Source of the DNA: DASPKA01 sp035628335
GTDB taxonomy: Bacteria > Patescibacteriota > Doudnabacteria > UBA920
Assembly: GCA_035628335.1 (NCBI GenBank)
Contig: DASPKA010000032.1
Coordinates: 1 to 22,808 of the forward strand
DNA: 22,808 nt
Reading direction: 5' to 3'
Position numbers and translations under genes: made by a program. Shown in pieces: positions 12,804-20,773 of this stretch. The notes under the pieces are model-generated. The model was not told where the DNA came from and did no database searches. It worked only from the letters and a program-made list of their open reading frames with translations. Position 1 is the stretch's first letter. The number at the start of each line of letters is the position of its first letter.

Positions 12804-13027
12804 ATGAGAATAAGTTACTTATAAAGTGTATCGACCAATTTATAAAATATTAATGGCAACACTATATAAGCACACTTCTATGAAAAAATTTTTAAGAATC
12901 TGGCTTTGGATATCTAAAAAGTTTTCGGTAATATGAGCCTGTAGAGCTTTCTGGACTTAGACTTTAGTAACACTGATGGGTATTTTTAGAATGGGGAGTT
13001 TTGTTGTATTTGGTGTATAATAGAAAT
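12804..13027. other. A/T-rich spacer between divergent genes
   Basis: About 224 bases between the secreted protein (minus) and the AI-2E permease (plus). Apart from the -10 box at 13016-13021, I see no convincing promoter pair, RNA or ORF. Several TTATAA/TATATA boxes face the minus strand, but none has a matching -35. Confidence 0.6.
13016..13021 (+). promoter_or_regulatory. -10 box of the AI-2E permease gene, apparently leaderless
   Basis: TATAAT ends 6 bases before the ATG at 13028. The usual start distance therefore places +1 at the A of the ATG. No SD site and no good -35 are present. Confidence 0.55.
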
Positions 13028-14041
13028 ATGCCTCTAAAACGTGTACAACTTGGTTCATTTTTGGCTTTGCTGGCCGTTGTTAGCATTATGGTCTTCTTCA
13101 TCTTTAAACCGTTTTTCGCCTTACTCTCTTTCGCGGCAATTTTGACCATTATCTTCTGGCCGCTGAGAACCTTTTTCTTCCATTGGACAGACTCAAAAGA
13201 CAAAGCAGCATGGCTGACCTTTGGCTGCGTGTTACTGTTTTTACTCATTGCGCTCGCTCTCTTAAGCACTCTTATAGTTAAAGAACTGGCAGATATTATT
13301 ACCGGGCTCAGCAACACACACTTTCAAATACCTCCCTGGGTAGTTACTCTGCTACCAGAGTCATTACAGGCACAGCTCTCTGGTCTACTCTCTGAATTTG
13401 GGCAGATTTTAGTACGCTCGGCCTCAACAGCATTTGGTTTTATAAACGGATTACTCTCAAACGTTGCTAGTTTTGTGATAAGTCTTATTTTGCTTCTCTT
13501 TGCTTTGTTCTATTTCCTCCGCGATGGTGACCGAATTATTGTGCTTATCACTGAAATTTCTCCTATCACCCGCGGACAGGAAGAGCGCTTGTTTAATAAG
13601 ATCACCGCAGCAGTTAACGGTGTCGTAAAAGGCACGTTTATGGTGGGCCTCGTTCAGGGCTTAATAGCGCTTGTAGGGTTTTTAATTTTTGGCATGCCCC
13701 AGCCATTGCTCCTGGCTATGCTAACTATAATCGCTTCGTTCATTCCTACCTTTGGCACCTCGCTTATTATGATTCCCAGTATTCTCTACTTGCTCTTTAC
13801 TGGCGACGTAACAAGAGGTATAGGCTTAGGCATTTGGGCGTTGGTCGCGGTTGGGCTCATAGACAACTTTTTAGGTCCGAAGCTCATTTCATCCAAGACA
13901 AATATCCATCCTTTGCTGGTGTTTTTTGGAGTACTCGGTGGGCTAAAGGTTTTTGGTATGCTTGGTGTTCTGCTTGGGCCGATCGTAGTGGCGATTTTTC
14001 TTGCACTCATAGATATCTATCGTACCGACATAGCAGAATAA
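13028..14041 (+). CDS. AI-2E family transporter / permease
   Basis: 337 residues from ATG 13028. The TTG at 13001 is in frame but lies upstream of the -10 box, so it is rejected. About eight membrane segments: a pair near residues 10-45, one at 55-80, a soluble region, then five or six in the second half. The family hallmarks are ALFYFLRDGDRI, the GVVKGTFMVGLVQG segment, SFIPTFGTSL and GLIDNFLGPKLI with NIHPLLVFFGVLGGLKVFGMLGVLLGP-type ending. Members of the family (PerM, YdiK, TqsA) export small molecules or ions; the substrate here cannot be told. The stop is followed by the terminator of the converging 100-residue gene. Confidence 0.95.
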   Translation: MPLKRVQLGSFLALLAVVSIMVFFIFKPFFALLSFAAILTIIFWPLRTFFFHWTDSKDKAAWLTFGCVLLFLLIALALLSTLIVKELADIITGLSNTHFQIPPWVVTLLPESLQAQLSGLLSEFGQILVRSASTAFGFINGLLSNVASFVISLILLLFALFYFLRDGDRIIVLITEISPITRGQEERLFNKITAAVNGVVKGTFMVGLVQGLIALVGFLIFGMPQPLLLAMLTIIASFIPTFGTSLIMIPSILYLLFTGDVTRGIGLGIWALVAVGLIDNFLGPKLISSKTNIHPLLVFFGVLGGLKVFGMLGVLLGPIVVAIFLALIDIYRTDIAE

Positions 14042-14042
14042 A

Positions 14043-14070
14043 AAGAGGCTGCCGGTGTTGTACCGGCAGC
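14043..14070 (-). terminator. Terminator of the Cys-rich 100-residue gene
   Basis: Perfect 9-bp stem GCTGCCGGT / ACCGGCAGC (14048-14056, 14062-14070), loop of 5. The U-tract (CTCTTTTTATT) is on the minus strand. In the plus direction no U-tract follows, so it mainly serves the minus gene. Confidence 0.8.
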
Positions 14071-14080
14071 ATATGTTGTA

Positions 14081-14383
14081 CTAGGTGTGTTCCTGCCAGC
14101 GATGTTCGCTGTCAAGCCAGAGTAGGGATTTTCCACAACCATCTGAGCATTGGAATATGCCATATCTGTCGCCATCTGGAGCAACGTATTCTCCAACGCG
14201 ATTCGGAAATGCTGCTCCAATGCAATGATCAGGCACTGCTTTATATTCACCATCATGCAGGCTGTGCTTAGTTAAGCAGTCGCGACAAATGTAGAAAGAG
14301 TGAATGGCTTCCCCGTCGAACCGGTACCCGATTTTCTTGATAATTTTATCACTACAGACTGTACAGACGAGCTTTGGTTTCAT
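14081..14383 (-). CDS. Cys-rich small protein, zinc-ribbon-like
   Basis: 100 residues with an AGGAG SD site 5 bases upstream of the ATG. Two CxxC knuckles at C7/C10 and C33/C36 (CTVC, CRDC) look like a zinc ribbon. Further Cys at 54, 79 and 83 (CSDGC) could form a second site. No membrane segment. I do not recognise a named family. It is transcribed away from zwf, with about 48 bases between the two starts, so they may share control elements. Confidence 0.8.
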   Translation of the reverse strand: MKPKLVCTVCSDKIIKKIGYRFDGEAIHSFYICRDCLTKHSLHDGEYKAVPDHCIGAAFPNRVGEYVAPDGDRYGIFQCSDGCGKSLLWLDSEHRWQEHT

Positions 14384-14419
14384 GGTTTCTCCTATATTGT
14401 TTGATTTTGTTTCAGTATA

Positions 14420-14435
14420 TCATTTACGTAAATGA
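14420..14435. promoter_or_regulatory. Perfect palindrome over the zwf start codon
   Basis: TCATTTACGTAAATGA reads the same on both strands and includes the zwf ATG (14432). It lies in the divergent region between zwf and the zinc-ribbon-like gene, a good place for a dimeric regulator. It may also be chance in A/T-rich DNA. Confidence 0.4.
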
Positions 14436-15889
14436 CTGCAATGAAAGAAAATTTTCATCAGTATATAGAAAAGCTTCCCCCAACCATCTTAACCATATTT
14501 GGTGCTACTGGTGACCTCTCATTAGACTACCTCCTGCCAGCACTTTCGCACATGATTGAAGAAGGAATATTCCCCCCTAATTTCCGTCTAGTTGCGGTTT
14601 CTAGGCGGCCATGGACAACAGATGAGTATCTGTCTTTTTTAAAGCAAGAATTTAAAGCTCGCAATCGCGTCGTTTCAGAAAAACTGTTGTCAGCCATTTC
14701 CTACTTTGCAGGAGACTTTGACCATAAAAGCAGCTTCAATGCCCTTGCAGGGGTGCTCGGCGACAAAGACATACAAGCACACTCATGTTTTAACCGCTTG
14801 TTCTACTTTGCTACAGACCCAAAGTATTTTGAATTTCTCTCACATGTGCTGAAGGACGCTGGGTTACTCAAGTCTTGTGCCAAACATAACCGCATGGTTC
14901 GGGTGCTCGTGGAAAAACCGTTTGGCTCAAACGAGCAGACAGCGAAAAAGTTGAATAAACTTTTATTAACTTACTTTAAGGAGCAGCAAATTTACCGCAT
15001 AGACCACTTTTTAGGCAAGGAGGTTGTTCAGAATTTGTTGGTGATGCGGTTTGCAAACGACTTTTTAGAACCGGTGTGGAATAGGGAGCATATAGATCAT
15101 ATTGAGGTTTCTGTTCTCGAGAGCGAACTTGTGGGTAAGCGAGTGAATTTTTACGACAAGACCGGAGCTATAAAAGATATGTTGCAAAATCATATTTTAC
15201 ACATGCTTGCGCTTACCTTAATGGACAGACCACAGAAGCTTGCTCCAGAAGAGATTGCAAAACAAAAGTTGAAAATCCTTCGTTCGCTCCAACTTTTTAC
15301 AGCCGCTAAAGCCAAGACCGATCTGGTTATAGGTCAGTACTCCGACTACAGAAGTTCCGGGGGATTAAAGTCTGAAACTGAGACATTTGCTGCACTTAAA
15401 GTTACTTCAAGTCACCCGCGTTGGAAAGGTGTTCCGTTTTTTCTCAGGACCGGTAAAGGGTTAGCAAGAAAAGTTGCAGAAATATCTATACATTTTAAGC
15501 AGCAAAAGAACAAACCTAAAGAGTTCCTCACCGCAGCGCCTAACGTGTTGACTTTCCAGATTCAACCAGACGAGTCAGTGCGAATGCAAATCAGTAATAA
15601 GACAGTAGGGTTTGGAGTTGAACTCCATACGGCAGACCTAGTCTTCGGGTATAAAGAAGCTTTTAAACATGAGATCCCGGCTGCGTATGAGCGCCTGCTT
15701 CTAGACTTTATACAAGGTGACCAACGGTTGTTTTTGGCTTCTGGTGAAGTTGAGGCCGCATGGCGATTTGTAGACTCAATCATTCCATACCTTGAGAATG
15801 CAACACTTGAGCGTTATCTGCCCGGATGCAACGGCCCGAAAGCAGCAGACAAACTTGTAAGTAAATATGGGGGATGGTGGACGAAATAA
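14432..15889 (+). CDS. zwf: Glucose-6-phosphate 1-dehydrogenase
   Basis: 485 residues, the normal length. It oxidises glucose 6-phosphate to 6-phosphogluconolactone, making NADPH (or NADH), as the first step of the oxidative pentose phosphate pathway. Seen here: nucleotide-binding loop GATGDLS (24-30), VEKPFG (160-165), substrate site RIDHFLGKE (189-197) and GAIKDMLQNHILH with the catalytic-type His at 254. C-terminal part: FFLRTGKGL, then RLLLDFIQGDQRLF. The second ATG, at 14441, is also possible; 14432 is the first. No SD site. It leads a plus-strand run with gnd and two coiled-coil proteins. Confidence 0.97.
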   Translation: MTAMKENFHQYIEKLPPTILTIFGATGDLSLDYLLPALSHMIEEGIFPPNFRLVAVSRRPWTTDEYLSFLKQEFKARNRVVSEKLLSAISYFAGDFDHKSSFNALAGVLGDKDIQAHSCFNRLFYFATDPKYFEFLSHVLKDAGLLKSCAKHNRMVRVLVEKPFGSNEQTAKKLNKLLLTYFKEQQIYRIDHFLGKEVVQNLLVMRFANDFLEPVWNREHIDHIEVSVLESELVGKRVNFYDKTGAIKDMLQNHILHMLALTLMDRPQKLAPEEIAKQKLKILRSLQLFTAAKAKTDLVIGQYSDYRSSGGLKSETETFAALKVTSSHPRWKGVPFFLRTGKGLARKVAEISIHFKQQKNKPKEFLTAAPNVLTFQIQPDESVRMQISNKTVGFGVELHTADLVFGYKEAFKHEIPAAYERLLLDFIQGDQRLFLASGEVEAAWRFVDSIIPYLENATLERYLPGCNGPKAADKLVSKYGGWWTK

Positions 15890-15907
15890 TGCGGTAAGGC
15901 CGCTGTC

Positions 15908-15996
15908 AAAAGTCGAAAGTCTGTAAAGTCTTTAAAGTCTCAAGAAAAGTATTTCTATGACTTTATGGACTTTAGACTTTACGGACTTTATGGACT
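15908..15996. repeat. Mirrored AAAGTC / GACTTT heptad repeats between zwf and gnd
   Basis: Four AAAGTC units (15908, 15915, 15924, 15933) face four GACTTTA units (15959, 15968, 15975, 15984) across an ~19-base loop. Together they form a long imperfect stem with spacings of 7-9 bases. It fills most of the zwf-gnd spacer and would be transcribed. Confidence 0.85.
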
Positions 15997-16001
15997 ATAC
16001 T

Positions 16002-16907
16002 ATGGAAATCACAATATTTGGTTTGGGTAGGATGGGATTACAAATTGCACGTCGTTTGCACAAAAACAACTTTACCGTTAATGCATGGAACAGGTCAGAA
16101 GGTCCACGCAAAGAGTTTGAGGCAGGTGGTGGTAAGGCATTTGAAACAGTTGAAGCCGCAGTAGAGGCATCTAGGGGAGACGTACGCGTGTTCTGGGTTA
16201 TGTTACCAAATGACATTACTGAGAACTTTATTTTCGAGAGCCTGTTACCATATTTAAAAGCTGGTGACGTCGTCATAGATGGAGGCAATAGCTTTTATAA
16301 AGACTCTGTTCGCAGAGGAAAAACTCTCGCAGAAAAAGGGATACACTTTTTTGACTCCGGCACTTCCGGCGGGGTATGGGGTGAGGAAAATGGCTTTGCG
16401 CTTATGGTAGGCGGACCAAGTGAGCAGTGGCCCGTCATTGAGCCAATATTCAAGACACTTTCTAGCGGTAAAAATTATGGTTTAGTGGGAGGAAATGGGG
16501 CTGGGCATTTTGTAAAAATGGTTCACAACGGCATTGAATACGGCATGATGCAAGCAATTGCTGAAGGATATGGAGTACTCGAAGAAAGTCAATTTAACTT
16601 AAATCTTTCTCAAGTAACGCAAATCTACCAGGAAGGCTCGGTTGTCCGCAGTTGGCTTATTGACTTATGTAAAAATATCTTTGATAATGAAGATATACCA
16701 AACACCTCAGGATTCATAAACGCAACTGGTGAAGGCGAGTGGACCATTAAGACCGCCAAAGAACTAGGCGTAGAAGTTCCTGTTATTGAAGCTTCTTTTA
16801 AAGTGAGACAAGAATCGAAAAAAGCAGAAAATCAAAAAGTATTCTCAAACAAAATCGTGGCCCTCATGAGAAAACAATTCGGCGGCCACGCAGTAGAAAA
16901 GAAATAA
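16002..16907 (+). CDS. gnd: 6-phosphogluconate dehydrogenase, short form
   Basis: 301 residues from ATG 16002. An earlier in-frame ATG at 15957 would translate the GACTTT repeats and is rejected. It oxidatively decarboxylates 6-phosphogluconate to ribulose 5-phosphate with NAD(P)H formation. Motifs: GLGRMG (6-11), NRSEG after strand 2, DGGNS, the SGTSGGVWGEENG loop, GAGHFVKMVHNGIEYG with the catalytic Lys, and the C-terminal RSWLIDL helix. The ~300-residue length fits the short (YqeC/GndA-like) class rather than the ~470-residue form. It follows zwf and is separated by 1 base from the next gene. Confidence 0.95.
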   Translation: MEITIFGLGRMGLQIARRLHKNNFTVNAWNRSEGPRKEFEAGGGKAFETVEAAVEASRGDVRVFWVMLPNDITENFIFESLLPYLKAGDVVIDGGNSFYKDSVRRGKTLAEKGIHFFDSGTSGGVWGEENGFALMVGGPSEQWPVIEPIFKTLSSGKNYGLVGGNGAGHFVKMVHNGIEYGMMQAIAEGYGVLEESQFNLNLSQVTQIYQEGSVVRSWLIDLCKNIFDNEDIPNTSGFINATGEGEWTIKTAKELGVEVPVIEASFKVRQESKKAENQKVFSNKIVALMRKQFGGHAVEKK

Positions 16908-16908
16908 A

Positions 16909-18489
16909 ATGTCAGAAATTTTATCTCAACAAAGTCGTGAAAATTCGGAATATAAGGCTCCAGTAGATTCTGGGCTTAAAGAAACAAAAATTGGACCGCA
17001 GCCCGATGTAGTTATGGAAACTAGAGCTGCGGTTAAAAATGCATTTTCCGAAGCATTAAGTCAGGGAAAGAAAGAACAGGTAACTCCACAAATGGAGCCT
17101 GTTTTTGGTGAGGCTTATGCAAGAGATGTTGGAAAAGCAATGGAAGGTGGTGATACATATTTTCAAGCACGAGGTGAGCAGTTTCTGAAAGATGTTTACA
17201 CACAAGGCTCTGAACCGCTAGCAAAAACACAAGCAGATAATGCACCTGAAAAAGCGATGGAGGAAAAGGCCGCAGCCGAAGAAGTGTCAAAACCTGTGCA
17301 GGCAGAGAATAAAGTTCAGGCAAACGCCGAAACACATGCAGGGCCTAATTTTTCTATTGCAGAGAAGTATAAGGGGTATGTGGAGTGGGGAGACAGTGAA
17401 AAGGTGAAAGCTACTAGCTTGCTTGGAAGGTTGAAGGAAAAATTAACACTGGCTTTTTCGAAAAAGTCCACGAGTGAGTCAGAAACCATGACTAGTCAGG
17501 AAAGGTCTGAGCAAAGAAAGTTAGAAAAAACAGCAGCGACAGAGCAAGAAAATTTGCAACAAAAACAACAAGAGCTTGAAAAGAGGGCAGTTGAACAGCT
17601 CAATGCCCCAACAGACTTGGTAAAACAAATTAATGAAGTTGCTGTAAATGTTGAAGCGCTTATGGCAGTGTTAAAGCAGCCGGGTGCTGGCAAAAAAGAA
17701 AAGCTAAATAAGACAACATCCGAGGAACAGCAATCAGCGAAAACACGAAAGCCGGAAGAAAAAAATGCTGAAGAAAAGAAGAATAAAACAACAACTGACA
17801 AAGCACAAGAGTCTACCACAGAGGTAAAGGCCGAAGCAAAAGAAGCCGGTAATCACTTGGACAAGATCTTCGTAGCTGACCTCTCTGAGACTATGCGCGA
17901 GAACGCAGAGGGGAAATCAGAATTTACTATTGATTCTGCTCTTAAAGCGTATGACGAGTATAACTTGGACTCAATCGATACAGGAGTAGAGAGATCGCCA
18001 TTTACAGACTTAAAAAACGCTGCTGAGGATAAAGTCCAACTTACAGCAGTACAGTATAATAATATTTCATCTGTATTCGAAGCCTCAGCACAATACTACC
18101 AGGATCTAATAGATAGTTTGCCAGCAAAAAGTGAAGATTCTGAAGAAAATAGTGCTCTTGATCAAATGAAGTCAGAGCTGAATGCAGTTAAATCTCAGCT
18201 CGAAGGGATAGGTGAAATGCTAAAAAACACAGTTGAACGAGAGAAAGAAGATTTAGCGAAAACAAAAGCAAATGAGTTTTTAAAGAATTTCAACGATCAA
18301 CTGGCTCTAGGGTTCAAAAAGAGACTCCAAGAAGGTAATATGAGTGATAAAGAATATTCTTCTCTTTTGCGGTATATGGTTGTGAAGTCTCAGCCGGCCA
18401 AGGAAAAAGACAAAGTGATGTTAAATAATGGTCGAAACGCTGTTAAGGCTGTTGGGGAATATTTAAAAGTTAGATCAAACAAGAGATGA
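16909..18489 (+). CDS. Large hydrophilic coiled-coil protein, unknown
   Basis: 526 residues, strongly charged and rich in Lys, Glu, Gln and Ala, without signal peptide or membrane segment. Low-complexity stretches (about 120-150 and 190-310, e.g. EKKAEEKKNK-type runs) surround helical segments. A more ordered helical C-terminal region covers ~315-520 (ADLSETMRENAEGKSEF, NISSVFEASAQYYQDLI, NEFLKNFNDQL). No known family recognised. It starts one base after the gnd stop codon and overlaps the next gene by 4 bases (ATGA). Co-expression with the pentose phosphate enzymes is therefore likely, though a functional link is not shown. No SD site. Confidence 0.85.
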   Translation: MSEILSQQSRENSEYKAPVDSGLKETKIGPQPDVVMETRAAVKNAFSEALSQGKKEQVTPQMEPVFGEAYARDVGKAMEGGDTYFQARGEQFLKDVYTQGSEPLAKTQADNAPEKAMEEKAAAEEVSKPVQAENKVQANAETHAGPNFSIAEKYKGYVEWGDSEKVKATSLLGRLKEKLTLAFSKKSTSESETMTSQERSEQRKLEKTAATEQENLQQKQQELEKRAVEQLNAPTDLVKQINEVAVNVEALMAVLKQPGAGKKEKLNKTTSEEQQSAKTRKPEEKNAEEKKNKTTTDKAQESTTEVKAEAKEAGNHLDKIFVADLSETMRENAEGKSEFTIDSALKAYDEYNLDSIDTGVERSPFTDLKNAAEDKVQLTAVQYNNISSVFEASAQYYQDLIDSLPAKSEDSEENSALDQMKSELNAVKSQLEGIGEMLKNTVEREKEDLAKTKANEFLKNFNDQLALGFKKRLQEGNMSDKEYSSLLRYMVVKSQPAKEKDKVMLNNGRNAVKAVGEYLKVRSNKR

Positions 18490-18821
18490 CAGACGCAATA
18501 CAACAACTTATTCAGCTTATAACCGCGTTTCCTTCTCCGGTGGAGGAGAAGGCGCCTATTTTGCGTTTGCTTCAGCAGGAGAAAGTCTCTGAGGCGGACT
18601 TGGACAAAGTTCTTGATTGGCTAGACGCGGCTTCAGCGGCAGCGCGCGAGAAGATTATGGACAGGCGTTTACAGCTTGAAAAAGAAGTGGAAGAGCTTGA
18701 GCGGGAGTACAATGACAAACGCAGAGCCCTAGAAGCGGAGTTCAAACGCTTGAGTGATCAAGTAGCTAAAGACACTGAGCAGGAACAAATTGAAGCAATA
18801 AGAAAACAGATAGCATTATAA
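18486..18821 (+). CDS. 111-residue coiled-coil protein
   Basis: Starts by an ATGA overlap with the previous gene. Residues 1-55 form an amphipathic helical part (IQQLIQLITAFPSPVEEKAPILRLLQQEKVS split by Pro). Residues ~57-108 form a continuous coiled coil (LEKEVEELEREYNDKRRALE). Unknown family; a structural partner of the 526-residue protein is a fair guess. The stop codon is inside the shared terminator stem. Confidence 0.8.
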   Translation: MTDAIQQLIQLITAFPSPVEEKAPILRLLQQEKVSEADLDKVLDWLDAASAAAREKIMDRRLQLEKEVEELEREYNDKRRALEAEFKRLSDQVAKDTEQEQIEAIRKQIAL

Positions 18822-18858
18822 AATAATCCCGATGCAACATCGGGATTATTTTATAATG
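18814..18858. terminator. Very long bidirectional terminator containing both stop codons
   Basis: About 21 paired bases (left arm 18814-18834, loop CAA, right arm 18838-18858). The core is AATCCCGATG / CATCGGGATT, with A/T-only pairing outside. The stops of the 111-residue gene (18819-18821) and the converging 340-residue gene (18846-18848) both lie in the stem. Confidence 0.9.
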
Positions 18859-19868
18859 TACTGCCTAAGTAAAGCATCTCTGATCTGAGGGTTTTTTAAT
18901 TGTTTTGTTTGGTAGTTAAGTATGGCGTTGTTATGGTCCTTGTATGCACGTGTTAGAGTATCTCGGAGGAAGCGGCACGTGACATCGACTGCTCTAAATC
19001 TTTCTTCATTTGGACTGGTTGAGTCTATTCGGGCAAGTCTTTCTAAGTCGCGAATGGCTCTAAAGAAGTCCTCTCTTCGTTCTTGGCGTATAAAGTCTGG
19101 GATTCGCTTTGACTCTTCTTGGGCGTACTTATGTGCGGTAGCAGCAAAGACGTGTATTGCAGCTGAAAATCGTTTGCCACCCTCTAAATCCTGTGATGGT
19201 GCTTCTAGAGGTTTCCATGTAAATACCTCCTTAGCTTTGGAGATGTTTGCCATGCTTTCCATGTAGTTTTCTCTGCTCGTAGTTAAGATGCCCTCTAAGA
19301 GACGTTGCTCAGGATTAGTTTCTGACCGCCCCTTGTACAAGTCTTGTGCCTTATGCGCTTCCGTAATATGTCTATCTTTAATTTGGTCAAGCTCTACGAG
19401 AATTTGCTTCCTGGCAGCTTCAAGCGCAAGTGAGAACCTTGTTCTGCGCAGCTCCATTTCGCCTCTATCTATAGGTACACCTGTTAGCAAAACTCCTTGC
19501 GGGTCTTGATTAAGTGCGACTAATAGTTGGTCTAATTTTTTAACACCGAGAGAGCTTTCTGGTATGCCTGCATGCTTAATCAGACTTACTTTGAGTTCGT
19601 AGAGGTTGTGTATAGTTTCCAGAGTAGTTTGAGCGGAGTAGTGCTGTTCTATGGTTTGGCATGCGCTCTCTAATTCTCCTTTAGAAAATTCTGTCGTCTT
19701 TGCGTTTTCAAAATGCCCTGCTGCTATTGCAGAGTCTTTTGGTAGTACCTCATCTAATCGCGGTGCTAGTGCTTCTCCTGCTCTCATCATTTGTAAGTGC
19801 ATAATGCTTAGAACGGGAGCCAGTCTTTCGCCCAATCTTAGCGCCTTTTTCTCCGCGCGCCGCTCCAC
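18846..19868 (-). CDS. 340-residue helical protein of unknown function
   Basis: The start is the GTG at 19868, the first start codon after upstream in-frame stops; the first ATG is 22 codons later and is possible. The sequence is almost all alpha-helical and charged (ALEAARKQILVELDQIKD, RQERREDFFRAIRDLERLARI), with no signal peptide, membrane segment or known motif. It is Arg-rich and predicted cytosolic. It follows the cyclase gene on the same strand after a 106-base gap without a visible terminator, so it may be in the same transcript. Confidence 0.75.
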   Translation of the reverse strand: MERRAEKKALRLGERLAPVLSIMHLQMMRAGEALAPRLDEVLPKDSAIAAGHFENAKTTEFSKGELESACQTIEQHYSAQTTLETIHNLYELKVSLIKHAGIPESSLGVKKLDQLLVALNQDPQGVLLTGVPIDRGEMELRRTRFSLALEAARKQILVELDQIKDRHITEAHKAQDLYKGRSETNPEQRLLEGILTTSRENYMESMANISKAKEVFTWKPLEAPSQDLEGGKRFSAAIHVFAATAHKYAQEESKRIPDFIRQERREDFFRAIRDLERLARIDSTSPNEERFRAVDVTCRFLRDTLTRAYKDHNNAILNYQTKQLKNPQIRDALLRQYIIK

Positions 19869-19974
19869 CGTACCGACACGTACGCTTCCGCGACGTGCTC
19901 GAAAAAGTCACTAATCTTGGACGAAATACAGGCTCTGTTGAACTTTTCAGGTTTCTAGAGGTGAGTAGTTACTA

Positions 19975-20586
19975 TCATTTCCAAAGTATGGCGCGGCAGG
20001 GTGAGCCGTCGCCGTCTACTATTTTTAATGGCAATATTGCCCCATTGTACTCCCCAGCTTTCACCTGGGTGAGCAGCAATCCTTCTACAATTACTATGTT
20101 TCTCGCTAGTAATGCTTTATGCACCGGGTGCCCTGGCGCTGCCTTAGCTTCTATGCCAAAGTAGTCTATTCCAATTAAAGAAATCTTCTTTTTAGCCAAT
20201 ATCTCTGCTGCCTCTAATGAAAGACTCACGTAAGCGTCTGTAAACTCAGTTTTTTTTGTAAGCTTAGCTGTGTTGCTTGTTTTTAAAATAATTCTGTCGC
20301 CTGCTTTTATCTTTGAAAGCGGCAAGTCCTTTGGTTCTATGAGGTTCTTTGTCTTAACATCAAAAACCTTAAACTTTCCTACAAACGCAGTCAGCGGAAG
20401 TTTGTCTACTCCGATTTTATCAAATATAAAGTGTTTTGGTGCGTCTATGTGAGTTCCGGTATGCGTTGAAAGGGTGAGCTTGGAAACAATCGCAGAAGTC
20501 TGCTTAGATTCCATACTAAACCGTGTATCCCCAGGCCAGGGTATAGTCTCGGAAGATAAAGGTTTTGTAATGTCGTAGTATTTCAT
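19975..20586 (-). CDS. Cyclase / kynurenine formamidase-like hydrolase
   Basis: 203 residues. Family signature STHTGTHIDAPKHF (40-53) with metal ligands His42, His45 (GTH), Asp47 and His52. A second set follows later: GIDYFGIE, then PGHPVHKALL (His153, His156) and IVEGL with Glu168. The start DITKPLSSETIPWPGD is also typical. The superfamily (KynB, polyketide and isatin hydrolases) hydrolyses amide or C-N bonds at a metal site. No kynurenine-pathway genes lie nearby, so the substrate is open. The inverted-repeat element starts 10 bases upstream of the start codon. Confidence 0.93.
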   Translation of the reverse strand: MKYYDITKPLSSETIPWPGDTRFSMESKQTSAIVSKLTLSTHTGTHIDAPKHFIFDKIGVDKLPLTAFVGKFKVFDVKTKNLIEPKDLPLSKIKAGDRIILKTSNTAKLTKKTEFTDAYVSLSLEAAEILAKKKISLIGIDYFGIEAKAAPGHPVHKALLARNIVIVEGLLLTQVKAGEYNGAILPLKIVDGDGSPCRAILWK

Positions 20587-20595
20587 TAGAGGTAG

Positions 20596-20758
20596 TTTTC
20601 TTGGAGAAATATTTCCTTTTTTTCAGACCACTACGCCCTGACGACATTGTCAGATTGCTTTCGTTATTGAGCCTGGCCTTGAAAAGAGTCCGAGTATTTT
20701 TTATGGGGCTGCGTTTCGCCTTAAAGTCTGAAAAAAAGGAAATATTTCTCCAAGAAAA
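20596..20758. mobile_element. 163-bp element with 33-bp perfect inverted ends (MITE-like)
   Basis: Left arm 20596-20628 (TTTTCTTGGAGAAATATTTC...) is the exact reverse complement of right arm 20726-20758. The ~97-base interior is non-coding and has one small CTGAC / GTCAG hairpin. No clear target-site duplication is seen at its edges (aggtag / gctatg). It could be a miniature inverted-repeat transposable element, or one large transcribed hairpin between two minus-strand genes. Confidence 0.75.
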
Positions 20759-20773
20759 GCTATGTATAGGTGT

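Noticed and set aside
15908..15996. A CRISPR array in the zwf-gnd spacer
   Set aside because: The units are only 6-7 bases, the spacers 0-2 bases, and the two halves are inverted. No cas genes are present.
15957..16001. An N-terminal extension of Gnd starting at 15957
   Set aside because: The added residues are a translation of the GACTTT repeat; the nucleotide-binding strand begins normally at the ATG at 16002.
19895..20164. Plus-strand open frame of 89 codons across the 3' end of the cyclase gene
   Set aside because: It lies antisense to the well-supported cyclase gene, has no SD site or promoter, and shows no recognisable product.
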